From Limnanthes douglasii subsp. nivea (taxonomy: Eukaryota; Streptophyta; Magnoliopsida; Brassicales; Limnanthaceae), in contig JAUPFV010000005.1 of the NCBI GenBank assembly GCA_036936605.1, positions 190,276,958 to 190,340,957 on the forward strand: a stretch of DNA of 64,000 bases, in the 5' to 3' direction. The position numbers and the translations under genes were made by a program. Under the pieces are notes generated by a model. It made no database searches. It was not told the origin of the DNA and saw only the letters and a list, made by a program, of their open reading frames with translations. Of the stretch, positions 33,331 to 46,102 are shown piece by piece (position 1 is the first letter of the stretch; each line of letters begins with the position of its first letter).

Positions 33331-34925
33331 GTTGTCAAGTTCACCAAGCTCGAAAGAAATTATCATCATAAATAAAAAAACAACAAATATCAAGGAGTTA
33401 TCTCAAAATACATAATAGAGCTTTACCCGAATCTAAAATCGATAGCTTTCAAGAACACCTTTCGTCCAAAATATGGACGAGATGATATTTAACACTAAAT
33501 CCAGCTCACCAGCAGTTTAACTTCCGACGAGAAGAAAATTCGAAAAATTCAAATCATATAAGAGACAAAATTCTAAACAGAAATTGCAGACTTCAAAACA
33601 TAGAAAAAATTGAAGTATGCAAACTCAAAATTAAAAATCACCAAAAATATTTTCACAATTTTAATAAAAAAAAAATTACCAGTTCAAAATCGATGAGTGA
33701 AAACCAATATCTAAGGTTTTACACTCCTATAAAAGAACCAATGTCGCTAGGAAAACAAAAACTTGAGTCAAATGATGAGTTTGATGGTTTCTCAACTTAA
33801 TTTTTATTATCACTTTGCCTTTAAGATTTTAACTGAAATTTGAGTTTAAATTTAAGTGGACATAGATCTTGTACTCACATCTTTCTTCTTTTATCGATGA
33901 AAAATTCTCTTCTATCCAAAACTTTTATCTGTATGTATGGTTACCCGAGAGCGTAAAACGCAACTGAATTCCGGGTTTCGATTTTTGCGGTACCACCGCG
34001 GAATCATAAACTGCGGTACTAAGAGAGTGGAATATTGCGTACTTATCTATAACGTTGGAGTTAACGATCTGTATTTAATGAGGTACCGAGGTACGGCTAA
34101 ATTATAAAAACTGGAAAAAAAATTAACGGATGTTGACAAGACTATATATATCGACAAAGTAGAACCCGAGACCACGAAGGAGAAAGATAGAGGCGTGCTA
34201 CATCATTATTCATTACTATAGAGAAGGATAGCACAAGTGTCTGACTAATATTGAACTTTTGTAGCCCGAATTAAATTGGATGACATAAACATTGGATTTT
34301 GGAAAGAATTCATTAAGTTAAAAAGATGGAGAAAATGAATTTTTCTTCTTCTTTCAGAAACACATGCATACTTATCAGATTTGGTACCACGACACGTTGT
34401 CGATATATACTCGTGACATATTGTCGTGATAGCACTATAAGTTTGCAGCTGATTATTCAAATATATATCGTCCGGTATCAATTAACATCGCGAGTGATTG
34501 GCTGATATCTTTTTTCTTTTTATCTCTTATATTATTTACCTAACAATTTATATGGTTTTACTTTAGCAAATACGGCTCTTTCTGTGCTATTATAAGGTCT
34601 TAATTGGTGTAGTTGGATGATTATAGTTGAAAAAAATATTCTGAACTATCGGATTACTATTTATTATCCAAAAATACTATACAAATAATTTTGTTAACCA
34701 TGTTTTTTTTTAAAAAATTGTTTTTTAATTTTTTTTTCTTTCACATGGTAGGTCAGAAAAAAAATCCAAAAGTATTGTTGGTTTTACTTTTAAGACCAAC
34801 AAAACTAGAGCCATTAATGATATTTTTTTATAAAAAAAATCGTCCGTAACATGCGAGGTCATGCATAACCAACCATGCGAGACTAAGCAAAATCAATTGT
34901 TCGAGATTCAATTTTTAATTTTATG
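33331..34925. other. Intergenic DNA, no gene seen
   Basis: About 1.6 kb with no conserved coding motif. Two small symmetric sites are visible (GCGGTACCACCGC near 33990 and CGACACGTTGTCG near 34390), too short to interpret. T-rich sequence precedes the solo-LTR-like segment. Confidence 0.55.
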
Positions 34926-35322
34926 TCAAAGTGCATGTGAAAGTTGGTGTGGATTATTTTTTTACTGAGGGTAATTTTGTCAGGTGTTTTATGATGTTTT
35001 AAAGGTATTTAATGTTTGGGTGTTTTGTAGTGAGAGATTTAAGCTCTCTGGTTGTATTAAATGTTCATTACCCTCGTTAATGAAAGTGGTTGGGTATTTA
35101 TACCCTTAATTATGGGCAACATGGGCTTTCGGGTCAAACATATAAAACCGGGTCGAGTTCAAAAACTCATTAGTTTATTAAGAAGATTAGCAATTAGCTT
35201 AGTCTAAAGGTGATTAGCTTTTAATTCTTTTGTCCAGTTCGGATGGTTCAGTGGGTGGTTTTTGTCCGAATTGCCTCTGTCTGGTTTCTACAGTGAGTGG
35301 TGAGAATTTCCGGACTCATCAA
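34926..35322 (-). repeat. Solo-LTR-like segment related to the copia LTR at 62.6-63.3 kb
   Basis: Shares with 62994-63331, in the same orientation and order, TGGTTGGGTATTTATA, a stretch with GGGC and GGGTCA (35120-35140 versus 63070-63090), TTAGCTTAGTC-type sequence, repeated TGTCCGGTT-like motifs and the final GGACTCATCA. No coding sequence lies next to it. It directly precedes the tandem array at 35.34 kb. Left limit uncertain; strand follows the copia element. Confidence 0.65.
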
Positions 35323-35339
35323 AAGTAACAATAAAATCA

Positions 35340-37275
35340 CATCTTCATCCTCTGAAAATACATTAAACTCGCATCTTCTTTAGTTGTTGTACGAAGAACT
35401 CGCATATGGTTGTATTGTGCTAGGGCATACGAAGAACTCACACGTTTGAATTATAATAATGAACTCTCATGTTTAATATTCAATAAAATCGCATGGTTAA
35501 ATTTGTGCAGAACTCTAATGGTTGGAAAAATAATGTATTCTCGTGGTTAAAAATATACAGAAGTATCTTGGTTGGAACCGTAAGGATCTAGCATAGCTAA
35601 TACACTTAAAATCAAATGGTTTAATATACAAGAACTTGCACAGTTTGATTATATAGAAGAATTATCATGTTTAATATTCAATAAGCTCGCACGATTAAAA
35701 ATGTACATAACTCTCATGGCTGGAAACATAAAGATCTAACAGAACTAATAGACTTAAAATCGAAATTTTTAATATACAAGAACTCGCACGGTTGGATTAT
35801 AATGAAGAACTCTCATGTCTATTACCAATAATCTCGTATGGTTAAAAAAGTACATAATGCTCGTGGTTGAAAACATAAGGATCTACAAAACTAATAGACT
35901 TAAAATCGAATGGATTAATATACAAGAACTCACACTCTTAGATTATAATGAAGAACTCTCGTGTTTAATATTCAATAAACTCAGATGGTGAAAAATTTAC
36001 AAAGCACTCATGGTTGGAAACACAATGTACATAGCTTTCATTGTTAAAAATGTACAGAACTATAATAGTTGGAACCATAAAGATCTAATAAAGAAATCTC
36101 ACGGTTGGATTATAATGACTAACTCGCATGTCTAATATTCAATAAACTCGCATGGTTAAAAATATACAGAAATCTCATGGTTAAAATCGAATGATTTAAT
36201 ATACAAGGACTCTCACGATTAGATTTATAATGAAGATATCTCATGTTTAATACTCAATAAACTCGTATGGTTAAAAATGTACAGATTTCTCATGGTTGGA
36301 AACTTAATGTACATAACTCCCATGGTTAAAAATGTACAAAAGTCTCTTGGTTGGAACTATAAGGATCTAGCACAGCTAATAGACATAAAATCGAATAGTT
36401 CAATATACAAGAACTCACACAGTCATACTATATAGAAGAACTTTCATGTTTAAAATTCAATAAACTTGTACAATTAAAAATGTACGTAACTATCATGGTT
36501 GGAAACTTAAGGATCTAACACAACTAATAAATTTGAAATTGAATTGTTTAATATACAAGAACTCTCTCGATTGGATTATAATAATCAACTATCATGTCTA
36601 TTATCAATAAAATCGCATGGTTAAAAATGTACAGTACTCGTGGTTGGAAACATATCGATCTACAATACTAATAGACTTAAAATCGAATGGTTTAATATAC
36701 AAGAACTCGCACGGTTAGATTAAAATGAAGAAGTCTTATGTTTAATATTCAATAAACTCGCATGGTTAAACATGTACATAACTCTCATGGTTGAAAACAT
36801 AATGTATATAACTCTCATGGTTGGAACTATAAAGGTCTAATAAAGAACTCTCGTGGTTGGAACCATAGAGATCTAATAAAGAACTCTCACCGTTGGATTA
36901 TAATGAAGAACTCTCATGTTTAATATTCAATAAAATCGCATGGTTAAAATATACAAAACTCTCATGGTTGAACTCTAATGGTTAAAATCCAATGATTTAA
37001 CATACAAGAACTCTCATGATTAGATTATAATGAAGAACTCTCATGTTTATTATTCAATAAACTCGCATGGTTAAAAATGTACAGATTTCTCATGGTTGGA
37101 AACATAATGTACAAAACTCTCATGGTTAAAAATATACAAAAAATTGATAGTTGGAACCATAAGGATCTAATGAAGAACTCACACGGTTGGATTATAATGA
37201 AGAACTCTTTTCTCTAATATTTAATAAACTTGCATGGTTAAAATTGTAAGAAACTCTCACGGTTGAATTCGTTTG
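35340..37275. repeat. Tandem-repeat array, right copy (about 1.9 kb)
   Basis: The same family as the array at the window start. Units of roughly 140-160 bases consist of four to six sub-units sharing AACTCNCAYGGTTNGA. Recurring spacers are ATAAGGATCTA, AATAGACTTAAAATCGAATG, TTTAATATACAAGAACTC, GATTATAATGAAGAACTCTC and TTTAATATTCAATAAACTCG. About a dozen larger units, diverged and with some sub-units missing. No terminal features of a known transposon were recognised. Confidence 0.9.
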
Positions 37276-40200
37276 TTACTGGCAAGTGAGTTATTTAGTT
37301 GAGAGTTATGTATTGAATGAGAGTTATTTAGTTGAGATGAGTCTTAAGTAAAAATAAGTGATAGTTTGGGTATTATTAGATGATAGTATAGTTTGTGACT
37401 AGGCACCTTTGGTGCCATTTCTATAAATTGGTTTATTGGTCGTGATATTTTGGAATTCACATGAGACTGGAAGTTAAAAAATAATTATATGATAAAGGTC
37501 AAGAGTTTGGCCATCATCAATCATGTAGACTTTGAGGTCATCATTTAATATGGATTGTAAATTTGAATATTTATTTATCAAAATATATATATATAATTAG
37601 GTGTGAGTGAAACTTCACATCAACTAGACATGAAGATGATCAATTATACATAAATAAAAATATATCTCAACTAGTATAAAGTTTATTTGAAATGAACTAA
37701 AACTAAAACCTTGCAGATTTCAAAGCCAAAAAGGAAAATATCATAGTAGTGTGGAAATCAAACTGATTTATATTTATATATGAAAGTAGAATATGTGTGA
37801 CCTCAAATTTTAGTAATTTCTTTTGCTTAATTGAAATGACTATTTCATCTTTACAAATTTAATCAATTTAATTTTAATGTCACTCGTCCTTAAATTTAAG
37901 GATTTTCACTAATATAATCTACACATAATCATCAATGGAATATACCTCCCTCTATCATAGGTAAAACTATAAACGCTCTTAAAATCACTAATTACGACCT
38001 CAAATTTGGATAAATAATTTCACCTAAATTGAAGTGACTACTTGATGCCATACGTCCTTCATCTGAAAACGCATAAGTTAGGACTATAAAATCCAATATA
38101 TAGTATACATTTTAGAAATAAAAATAAAAACTTAAAAAACCTATAAAATGATACAAAATATTCGCAATAATCAAAGTTATAAAATTATAAAATCAATTAT
38201 ATAATCGAGTTCAAATGGGGTTTTGGATAAAACAAATTGAGGTATATATATAGTTTATAGTTGAAATCGAGTAAAATAAAAAACAAACTAGAAAATTAGA
38301 TTTGTGGGTTTTCTCAATGTTGATAGAATGCATCGACATTTGTAAAGATATCAATGCATCTAAATGAAATTGGAGAAACTTGTTTGTCAGTCAATGTTGA
38401 CCGGATGCGTCAACATCCTTACCAATATCGATGGATATGGTCGACATTAAGTGATGTGTTTGTCCACTAATATTGACTAGGTGTATCAATATTGGTTGAC
38501 ATGTGTGCCCACCAATGTCGACGCATGCGATCGAGATTGAGTGACAAACAGGTCACTCAATATGTTGAAGATTTGTTGAAACATATTGTCAAGCGATGTC
38601 AAAATAGTGCGTCGATATTAGTGGTAATTTACTTGATATTCATACTACATAGTCTAGTTTATGATTTTAAATGGCTTCTCATTGTTAATATGTTTTGGTA
38701 ATATAATCAAACAATTATGAAGATGTTACACATGTATTCATGATTTTGCGAATTATACTAAACCTAACTTTGAATATTGAATAGAACGTATGAGTAAAAG
38801 TATGCGATACGTGATAGCTAAGAGTTATTTATGATTACGTGAAGACTATGAGAGCTTTGAATTTAATGTTTTCTTGCAAAAAATCTGTATTGTATAGGAA
38901 ACAAACTAGGAAACCTATTGTTAAAAGAAGTGCCCATAGATAAAAAAGTGATTGTTCTTTTATACTTAGGGCTTATACTTAGGGTTCTAACTCACTATTT
39001 AAAAATAAATAAAGAGACATGACATCATCTAAAGGAACTACTAATGAGTGAGAAATTATCGGACTTTCCTTTTTATGAACTTCTCTATGGTACTCGTAAA
39101 AAAGTAGATGAATAATTGAAGATGCTCAAATGAAACCGTGTTTAAATATATCATGTATATATTTTATTTATGTGGCTCTTCTACTTTCTTACCTATAAAA
39201 TATGTTGTGTGCCCTCTCACATAAATAAAATAGGGTTTTATTCCACACGTGAACGAGAATAATTTTATTAATGTAGGAAATTTTATGATTTTAATTGTTT
39301 ATTACGTTCACAACAGGATTTTGTTTTATAATATTGTCATATTCAATTAACATGTTATGATCCAACTCAATACAATGCTACCTCTCGTTCATATTAGTTT
39401 GAATCTATTATTTGATAATATTTTCTAATATATGTAAATCCATAAATTAATTAACCAAGACCATAGAACTAGGATTGTTTTGAAGACTCGATATTTTCTG
39501 GTAACTTTAGCATGTTCAATTGTTAGTTCTAAACTATATTTTGTTTCTTATTGTTATTTTTAAATTATTTTTATTTTTATTAATAACATTGTTCAAGTTT
39601 AAAACATTTAATTTAAACAATAAAACATCATCAAAAAGCAAATAAGATAAATTCAGAATATAATGAAAACTAAACAAATTACAAAAAAATACGATAGTTT
39701 AAGACTATAAAATGAAGATTTGAAGTGCGGTATACGAAATACAAATAACTCAACTTGTCTTCTGATATCTCTTGAATAAGGTGTAGATACTTGTACCGAG
39801 AAAATTCATTTATAAATTAGATAAAATATCGATGTCTTTTCTATGATATATTTTAGAACGATCCATAATTATTGTATCAACTCAAAGACTTGTTTCTTTT
39901 TGTATGCACCTAACATTTTTTCACTGTGGTCTATTTTCCCTGGATACATTCAATGTAAGAACTGAATAATAAATAATCAAGAGAACTTAATAACCCTACC
40001 AACAATAATCTTATTCATTTTTTTTCTTAAAAATATGACTTAAGTCCTTATGTCAAATATTTCGATAATTTCAAGTCTTATAATCTAGCTTGTCAAATAC
40101 ATGTATGCTCACTGCTTCTTTGTGATGCTTAATAGAATCTAATAAATACAATTTACCATTTATTTGTAGCCATTATCATGTATAGAAAGATTCGTTTGAT

Positions 40201-43200
40201 TATTCCTGAGAAGAAATCAATATCAAAAGTTTTCGTTTATAGGAAAATGATCAAATTTCTTCAATCATCTTTCAAATACAATAAATATTCACTAGAAAAC
40301 AACATCGATAAATCACAAATAAAATAAACTAAGAATAAACTGCCCTTTACTTGATAGATATATCTTTTACCATCATTGATTCTTTATCTTCTTATCATAC
40401 CATGTATAGAAATAAAATCATGGGCGGTCGTAACCATATCAATCCATCATGTATTTTTTCAACTAAATGTAAATTGATTTCTAAACAGACCAAAGTCTTG
40501 TAATCTTCACGCCCTATTTTGAGATATTCATCCTTTTGCAAAAGAAAGATCAACATGTAACTTGTGATTCATTAGGGGTTCTTTGATCTTAAATGAGAAT
40601 CCTTATTAAATGCTCTATTATCCTTTCTCTTCTATGTTTTTATTTGTTGAGAACTAACCATATGCACCTCATGACATTATTGTTTTACTCTACCATGTCC
40701 TGAAGTAGCATGTGAAGTGAGTTAACTAACTCTCAACTTCTCATGCTGAGAAAAAACTAAAATATAAACCTTACAATAACTTCATTGGGAAGGTCAATCT
40801 TAATTGTCTTTAACTTTGTGATGATCATTGACATCTAGAAAATGTGTTGCCTTTTATATTTTTATCATGAAACTTCATGGTGAATATCTAAATCAACAAC
40901 ATCTTAATCTACACTATATTAGTTACAGAAAAATAATTCTCAACTGATTTCAAAAACTTAATTGCATGAGCGATCTGAGTTAGGACAGTGCCCGAGAATT
41001 CCTAAGTATTCATTATTTCACGATATCCAAATACAACTTATTTGACTCATCATATACCTTAAGTTCTTTTTTATTTTATGAGAATTATCTTCATTGGAGG
41101 ATGTGAGCTATATAATCTTTACTGTCAGGTTGGAATCATGAAATTTCAAATATAATTCCAAAATCTATTTTTTTGGAAAAAAAACTCACCCACCCAAAAG
41201 AGATATGTATTTCCTAACGGGTTTAAGTTATGTACCAACAAAAATATATATAAGAAACAACACGGAAGCAACACAATTATTTACATATAAACTTAAAAAT
41301 AGTGTTTAAATATGGATATAACATGTAAAACATACCTTACATCGCTAATAAAAAACATATGGACAAACATATTTGCATCCGTTTGTATGAGTTTGAGAAA
41401 TCGTTTTTATCTAATTTCAATATATTTAATACCAGAGAACATTCTAAGAGGAAGCACTTTGGTTTGATATGTTTGCTTCACCAATCCACTAATAAGGATC
41501 TCTCTAGTGTTATATATTGGCCTCATGATTTCTTTATTTTGATGAAATACATAATAACCAATTCACAATTGATAATACCATATTCACGATTACAATTACC
41601 AAACATTAATTTTACTTTAAGTTTGTAATGCTTGTAATGATATTAATCATAAACCCATCAAAACTTTAAGTAAATCAATTCAACAATATGTATGTAATAT
41701 ATGTTTACATATCCCACTTCCCAAATTAAGATGACTTTAAGCATAATATCAACATAACATGTAAACACCAAAAAATCCATACCAATAGACTCAAAGTGCA
41801 CATATAGCGCCAAGTATCAATGAGACGTTTTAATGTAGCAGACTCGGTGTCGCAGTGACAACCAATATATTACTGTGATGCATCAGGCCTTTACCATGGA
41901 AACATTATCGATTTCCATCTTAAATGAAGTATGCCAACGATTTTTTCACGGTAACATTAAGGGTTGTAAGAGCAAAGAACCACTGCCATATTTATGATTC
42001 AAATTTGGCTTAATGTGTCACTTTCATATCAAGTGGACACCCTAAAATAAATCTGAAACCATACTTCATTTAAAAAACATTCAATTCCAACATGATTTAT
42101 CCAAAATAAATCAAATAATCATGAGTTATCAAATCCTAGATCTACACATCTGCCAGCTCAATCATCAAATAATTCTTAAATGTAGTTCTTTTATTGAAAT
42201 TTAAAACACTAGCCATATATTTAATAGCATATGTTTGATTTTATATCACATAAACCTTAACTTGAATCTGAATATGTAATCCACTAACTACTCTATAAAT
42301 ATAAAATATAATACTTACGAAAAGATGTAGGCATCACATTTCTTTAAGATTTATTATTGTTCTTTCAGATTTGTTGTATCTTTCCTCCTAATTCATTATA
42401 TCATTTTTCCTTAGATGAAGATCTCAATAGAATATTTCTTTCTACTAGTATAAGTTATGAGCTTCTGATCAGTAGTAGTGGTGAAAATTCTTACGTAAGT
42501 GACGAAAATGAATATTTCACTTTCTTCATCATTATTAGGAGTTTACAGTTAGGGTTTAACTTATCTCTAATTTTGATAACATCCCTAAGTTATTTGATGT
42601 GATTAGAGGTTATAACCATGACTAACATTTCTTTATAAAGTAGTAATTAAACTTTTATTTTAGACTTAAGTGTCAATATTCAGAATAATCCCTTCAATAA
42701 ATGTTATTTTGATCTGGTATTTATACATTTACCTATATAACGAGTTTTCATATATTAGTCCAATTCTCACTCATTCATATTTACCTAAAACAAAAAATAA
42801 TGCATCAATAAACATGTGACAAATCATCATAATATATAAATTCCAAAAAATTTAACGTGTTTAACAACTTGTTGATCAGTATAAAAAGTTTTAATGGACC
42901 ATAAGGTACATAGCATATCTATCCCACTTTAATATCACTTCACTAAAAATTATTGTTTTGTTCAATGCCAAGCTTGGATTCCATGACATCATACATACTA
43001 TAAGTACCATTACACCCTTTGTTTCTAGGAATTTTTCAACTATAGAAACCTTGTGGATACATCTAAATGTTAAATTATGTAATTCAAGATGCATTCTTTG
43101 TTAGCTAAGCGTGGTTTTACCTCAAAATATATGATCAAAGAGCTAAGAATACCATAAGTAATCTGACTATATTCGTATATGACTCATAAATGGATATCAT

Positions 43201-45010
43201 ATCTATTTTTCGCTTTATACGTGCAATATTAGTATTTTTTTTAAAAAAATTATGAAATATATACCAATACAATATATTGTATAATCATTAAATAACTTAA
43301 ATAATTTTAGGTGAATAGTATTATGGTTCAGCTCCAACAACGCAATGATGTGAATTTTTTTTCCATTCGCTTTGAGAGAATCATATTAGTCTTAGTTTTC
43401 TAATTCAGGACTAAGCTTAATTATTTTTTCCTATACTTTACAGTATGATCTTACGTAATAGTAAATTAGCAGCCAAATAATATGCAAAGATAAGACACAT
43501 GTTATCACGATTAAACATAATAAAACGAGCCTTGAAAAAATATGTATGTTGAGTTTACTAGGTAGATATCAAAGATGATGCATTTTAATGAAAACATAGC
43601 TCAAAATTTATTTTGAAATGCTCTAAATGGTTAAAATATGAAAAACATTATGTGTAGAAAACCTATATAAAATATAAGATATGTATTCACGAGAATAAAA
43701 AAGTACATGAACATATAAAGTAAAAAAGTTACATGCTTACTGAAGAACTTTTTACCTAGTAAATATTAAAAAAGTTTGAAGGTTTTTACCAAACCAAGAT
43801 CTAATGAAACCACTTTGTCTCAAAATCTAAGAAAAATTTGAAGACAAAAACATGATCAATCACCTTCCTTTAAGAGGTTTATTGATTAAAACAATTGCGA
43901 CTATATTCTCCAAGATTAGAAGGAACGTGGAATGCAAAACTTATATATCGTTGAAGATTAGTATATCATAGTGGGCTCATAAGTATTAGTATAATTATTC
44001 GAATGACTATAAACATAACACGATAGATTGCAAGACTATTTATGAACAAAACCAATATCTAATCAATTTGAAACACGCCGTCGAGTATATTCAAGAGCGT
44101 AAATTGTAGACTCAAGATAATAACATTAATTGAGATATTACCGTCGATGTGCATAAAATTATGTTGATCACAACAAAAAAATACAGGTTAATACGACCAA
44201 ATAAATCAAAGAAGAAATATATTTATAATTTGAAACATGAAATGTGTTTCTCATATAAAACAAATAAATCTATGACTAATGTTGTATATATGTGATGTTA
44301 CATATGGTTGGACTACACCTCACGAGGATGTAATTTCAGTCAAGATCATGATTATTAATACTAATAATTGACGAGTTATGATTAACACATATAATTTAGT
44401 TCGTATAATTTGTATTTCTACTCATTTTTAAATTGTGAGAGCTATTAAGTGTTTGATTAAGAAAACAAATCTTGATAGACTTTAAATGTCTTCAAACCAA
44501 AATTATTGTTGAGGTCGAGGTTATTATATTCCATGGTGTAACAAACAATTTTGTAAAGTAATAATATGTGTTATACATTATAGTTGATTGTAAATCACTT
44601 TATAATAACATTTTTGAAAGATTATAGAACGATGAAGATTGGTGGTTCCATATTATTTTATCAATGTGTTATTGACTACATTAGTTTTTTTTAATAATAT
44701 TAAAAATAATAATTTAAAGTATACCATGTTATTTTAATATTAAAGTACGATATATATGGTACCATTTGAAATCGATATTAAAAAAGCATCACATAAATAT
44801 TTGTGATAAATCATCACATATTATATGAGACATTTATTAAAGCGATTATAAAAAAAATTGGATAAAAATACAAAACCATAATATATGGAGAAGCATATTA
44901 ATATGATAAATAAACAAGGTTAATGAACAACTTACACTAGTATTTTTTGAGATTTGGACTAATTGAATAAGTCTTTTAATTTTTAGTTATAAATAACACG
45001 ATCACATAAC
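37276..45010. other. Long AT-rich region without recognisable genes
   Basis: About 7.7 kb with only short open frames (38492, 41359, 42357 and 42891 are the longest), none with a motif I know. A diverged GTCGAC-type repeat lies at 38320-38570. The minus strand of 39.7-41 kb has the base pattern of eroded copia-like coding sequence, but I could not establish a motif, so I do not call it. Confidence 0.5.
38320..38570. repeat. Diverged short repeats (CAATGTTGAC / GTCAACAT type)
   Basis: Variants of CAATGTTGACCGGATGCGTC recur about four times (near 38395, 38475, 38510), with TGTCCACTAATATTGAC and GCCCACCAATGTCGACG as related blocks. Spacing is irregular at about 40-80 bases. Origin unknown. Confidence 0.5.
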
Positions 45011-45014
45011 AAAC

Positions 45015-45284
45015 TGTTGGGAATATGGGTGTTGTGAATATGGGGTTCCACATATTCCGCCTCCGTATATAAGTAAGAACACAACCGATCTCAACACTAG
45101 TATGATATTGTCCGCACACTAGTATGATATTGTCCGCTTTGGCACCCGAAGGCCCTCACGGCTTTGCATTTGGTCCACTACCAAAAGGCCTCATACTAGT
45201 TGAGGTATGTTCTTACTTATATACCACTGATCCTTCCCATGTTTAACCGATGTGGGATGTGGGACTTTGTTCGCCACCCTAACA
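45015..45284 (-). repeat. TRIM LTR 1 (270 bp)
   Basis: Plus-strand TGTTGGGAATATGGG to CACCCTAACA. Nearly identical to LTR 2 except for an exact 22-base tandem duplication (45094-45115 and 45116-45137, unit ACACTAGTATGATATTGTCC plus GC) and a few substitutions. Inside is GATGTGGGA, common in plant LTRs of this kind. Confidence 0.92.
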
Positions 45285-45300
45285 AATCCTCCTCTCGAAC
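45285..45300 (-). other. TRIM polypurine tract
   Basis: On the minus strand GTTCGAGAGGAGGATT precedes the LTR start TGTTAGGG. The same tract recurs at 45844-45858 next to LTR 2, which shows that a second internal region begins there. Confidence 0.8.
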
Positions 45301-45582
45301 AAAGTACCACTTAGCCTCCTTCTCAATTGACTTTCATCCGCCCACTCTAATCAGGTTGGAGACTACCTGACCATAGAGACACTACGGATGTTACTGCTCA
45401 CCTCCTCTTAGACCACACTGTCTTGTTCCTTAGCGCCACTCCAATCAAGCCACACTGCTTGATGAGCCACGAGCACTCCGAACTAGGATCTCTAGAGCAG
45501 ATCACCTTGATCATATGGCTACTGGTTCATCATGTTCGACCTCCGAGAATTTCACCACCATCGCGTTCCGTCTGGGCCTGAC

Positions 45583-45594
45583 GCTCTGATACCA
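45583..45594 (-). other. TRIM primer-binding site (tRNA-iMet)
   Basis: The minus strand reads TGGTATCAGAGC, a perfect 12-base match to the usual plant iMet primer site, two bases after the end of LTR 2 in element orientation. Confidence 0.95.
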
Positions 45595-45596
45595 CG

Positions 45597-45843
45597 TGTT
45601 GGGAATATGGGTGTTGTGAATATGGGGTTCCACATACTCCGCCTCCGTATATAAGTAAGAACACAACCGATCTCAACACTAGTATGATATTGTCCGCTTT
45701 GGCACCCGAAGGCCCTGACGGCTTTGCATTTGGTCCACTACCAAAAGGCCTCATACTAGTTGAGGTATGTTCTTACTTATATACCACTGATCCTTCCCAT
45801 GTTTAACCGATGTGGGATGTGAGACTTGGTCGTCACCCTAACA
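45597..45843 (-). repeat. TRIM LTR 2 (247 bp)
   Basis: Plus-strand TGTTGGGAATATGGG to CACCCTAACA. Carries a single copy of the 22-base unit duplicated in LTR 1. A short minus-strand open frame over 45530-45754 spans primer site and LTR; it is a recurrent artefact of such LTRs and not a gene. Confidence 0.92.
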
Positions 45844-46102
45844 ATCCTCCTCTCGAACAAAGTACCACTCTAGCCTCATCTCAATTGACTTCCATCCGCC
45901 TACTCTAGTCAGGTGAAGAGAAACCTGAACTCTAGAGCTTTAGGGCGGATCTATCTGCTCTGTGCCGCTCCTTGATCAAGCCACCTGCTTGATGAGCCAT
46001 CTGGCACTTCCTCTTTAGATGAATCTGCGCCGTTCCATGATCAAGCCACCTGCTTGATGAGTTGTGGCGCTCCATCTTTAGATGAATCTGCGGACAATAT
46101 CA
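45844..46102 (-). repeat. Second, truncated TRIM internal region
   Basis: Starts with the polypurine tract and repeats the first part of the internal region (AAAGTACCACT, then CAATTGACTTCCATCCGCC). It contains two copies of GATCAAGCCACCTGCTTGATG where the first internal region has one. It ends with GCGGACAATATCA (46090-46102), the exact inverse of TGATATTGTCCGC in the LTR. Confidence 0.8.

Larger units (their letters stand above)
45015..46102 (-). mobile_element. Tandem TRIM element (LTR-internal-LTR-partial internal)
   Basis: A terminal-repeat retrotransposon in miniature: two direct LTRs flank an internal region of only about 310 bases with no coding capacity, an iMet-type primer site and a polypurine tract. 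A second, truncated internal region beginning again with the polypurine tract follows the second LTR, giving a tandem arrangement. It can only move with enzymes from another element. In element orientation (minus strand) the 5' LTR of the complete unit is 45597-45843. Flanks are AT-rich; no target duplication was established. Confidence 0.88.

Noticed and set aside
1..37275. Tandem arrays as a CRISPR locus
   Set aside because: The context is plant nuclear DNA, the units are degenerate, there are no unique spacers between identical repeats, and there are no cas genes.
41359..41628. 89-codon open frame in the 37-45 kb region
   Set aside because: No recognisable motif. A weak impression of copia-like sequence nearby could not be tied to any conserved block.
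45530..45754. 74-codon minus-strand frame with GPSGAKADNI
   Set aside because: It spans primer site and LTR of the TRIM, whose internal region has no coding role; a recurrent LTR artefact.
45015..45843. Cassandra-type TRIM carrying 5S rRNA sequence
   Set aside because: The LTRs show no 5S internal-promoter boxes that I can recognise, so only the general TRIM call is supported.
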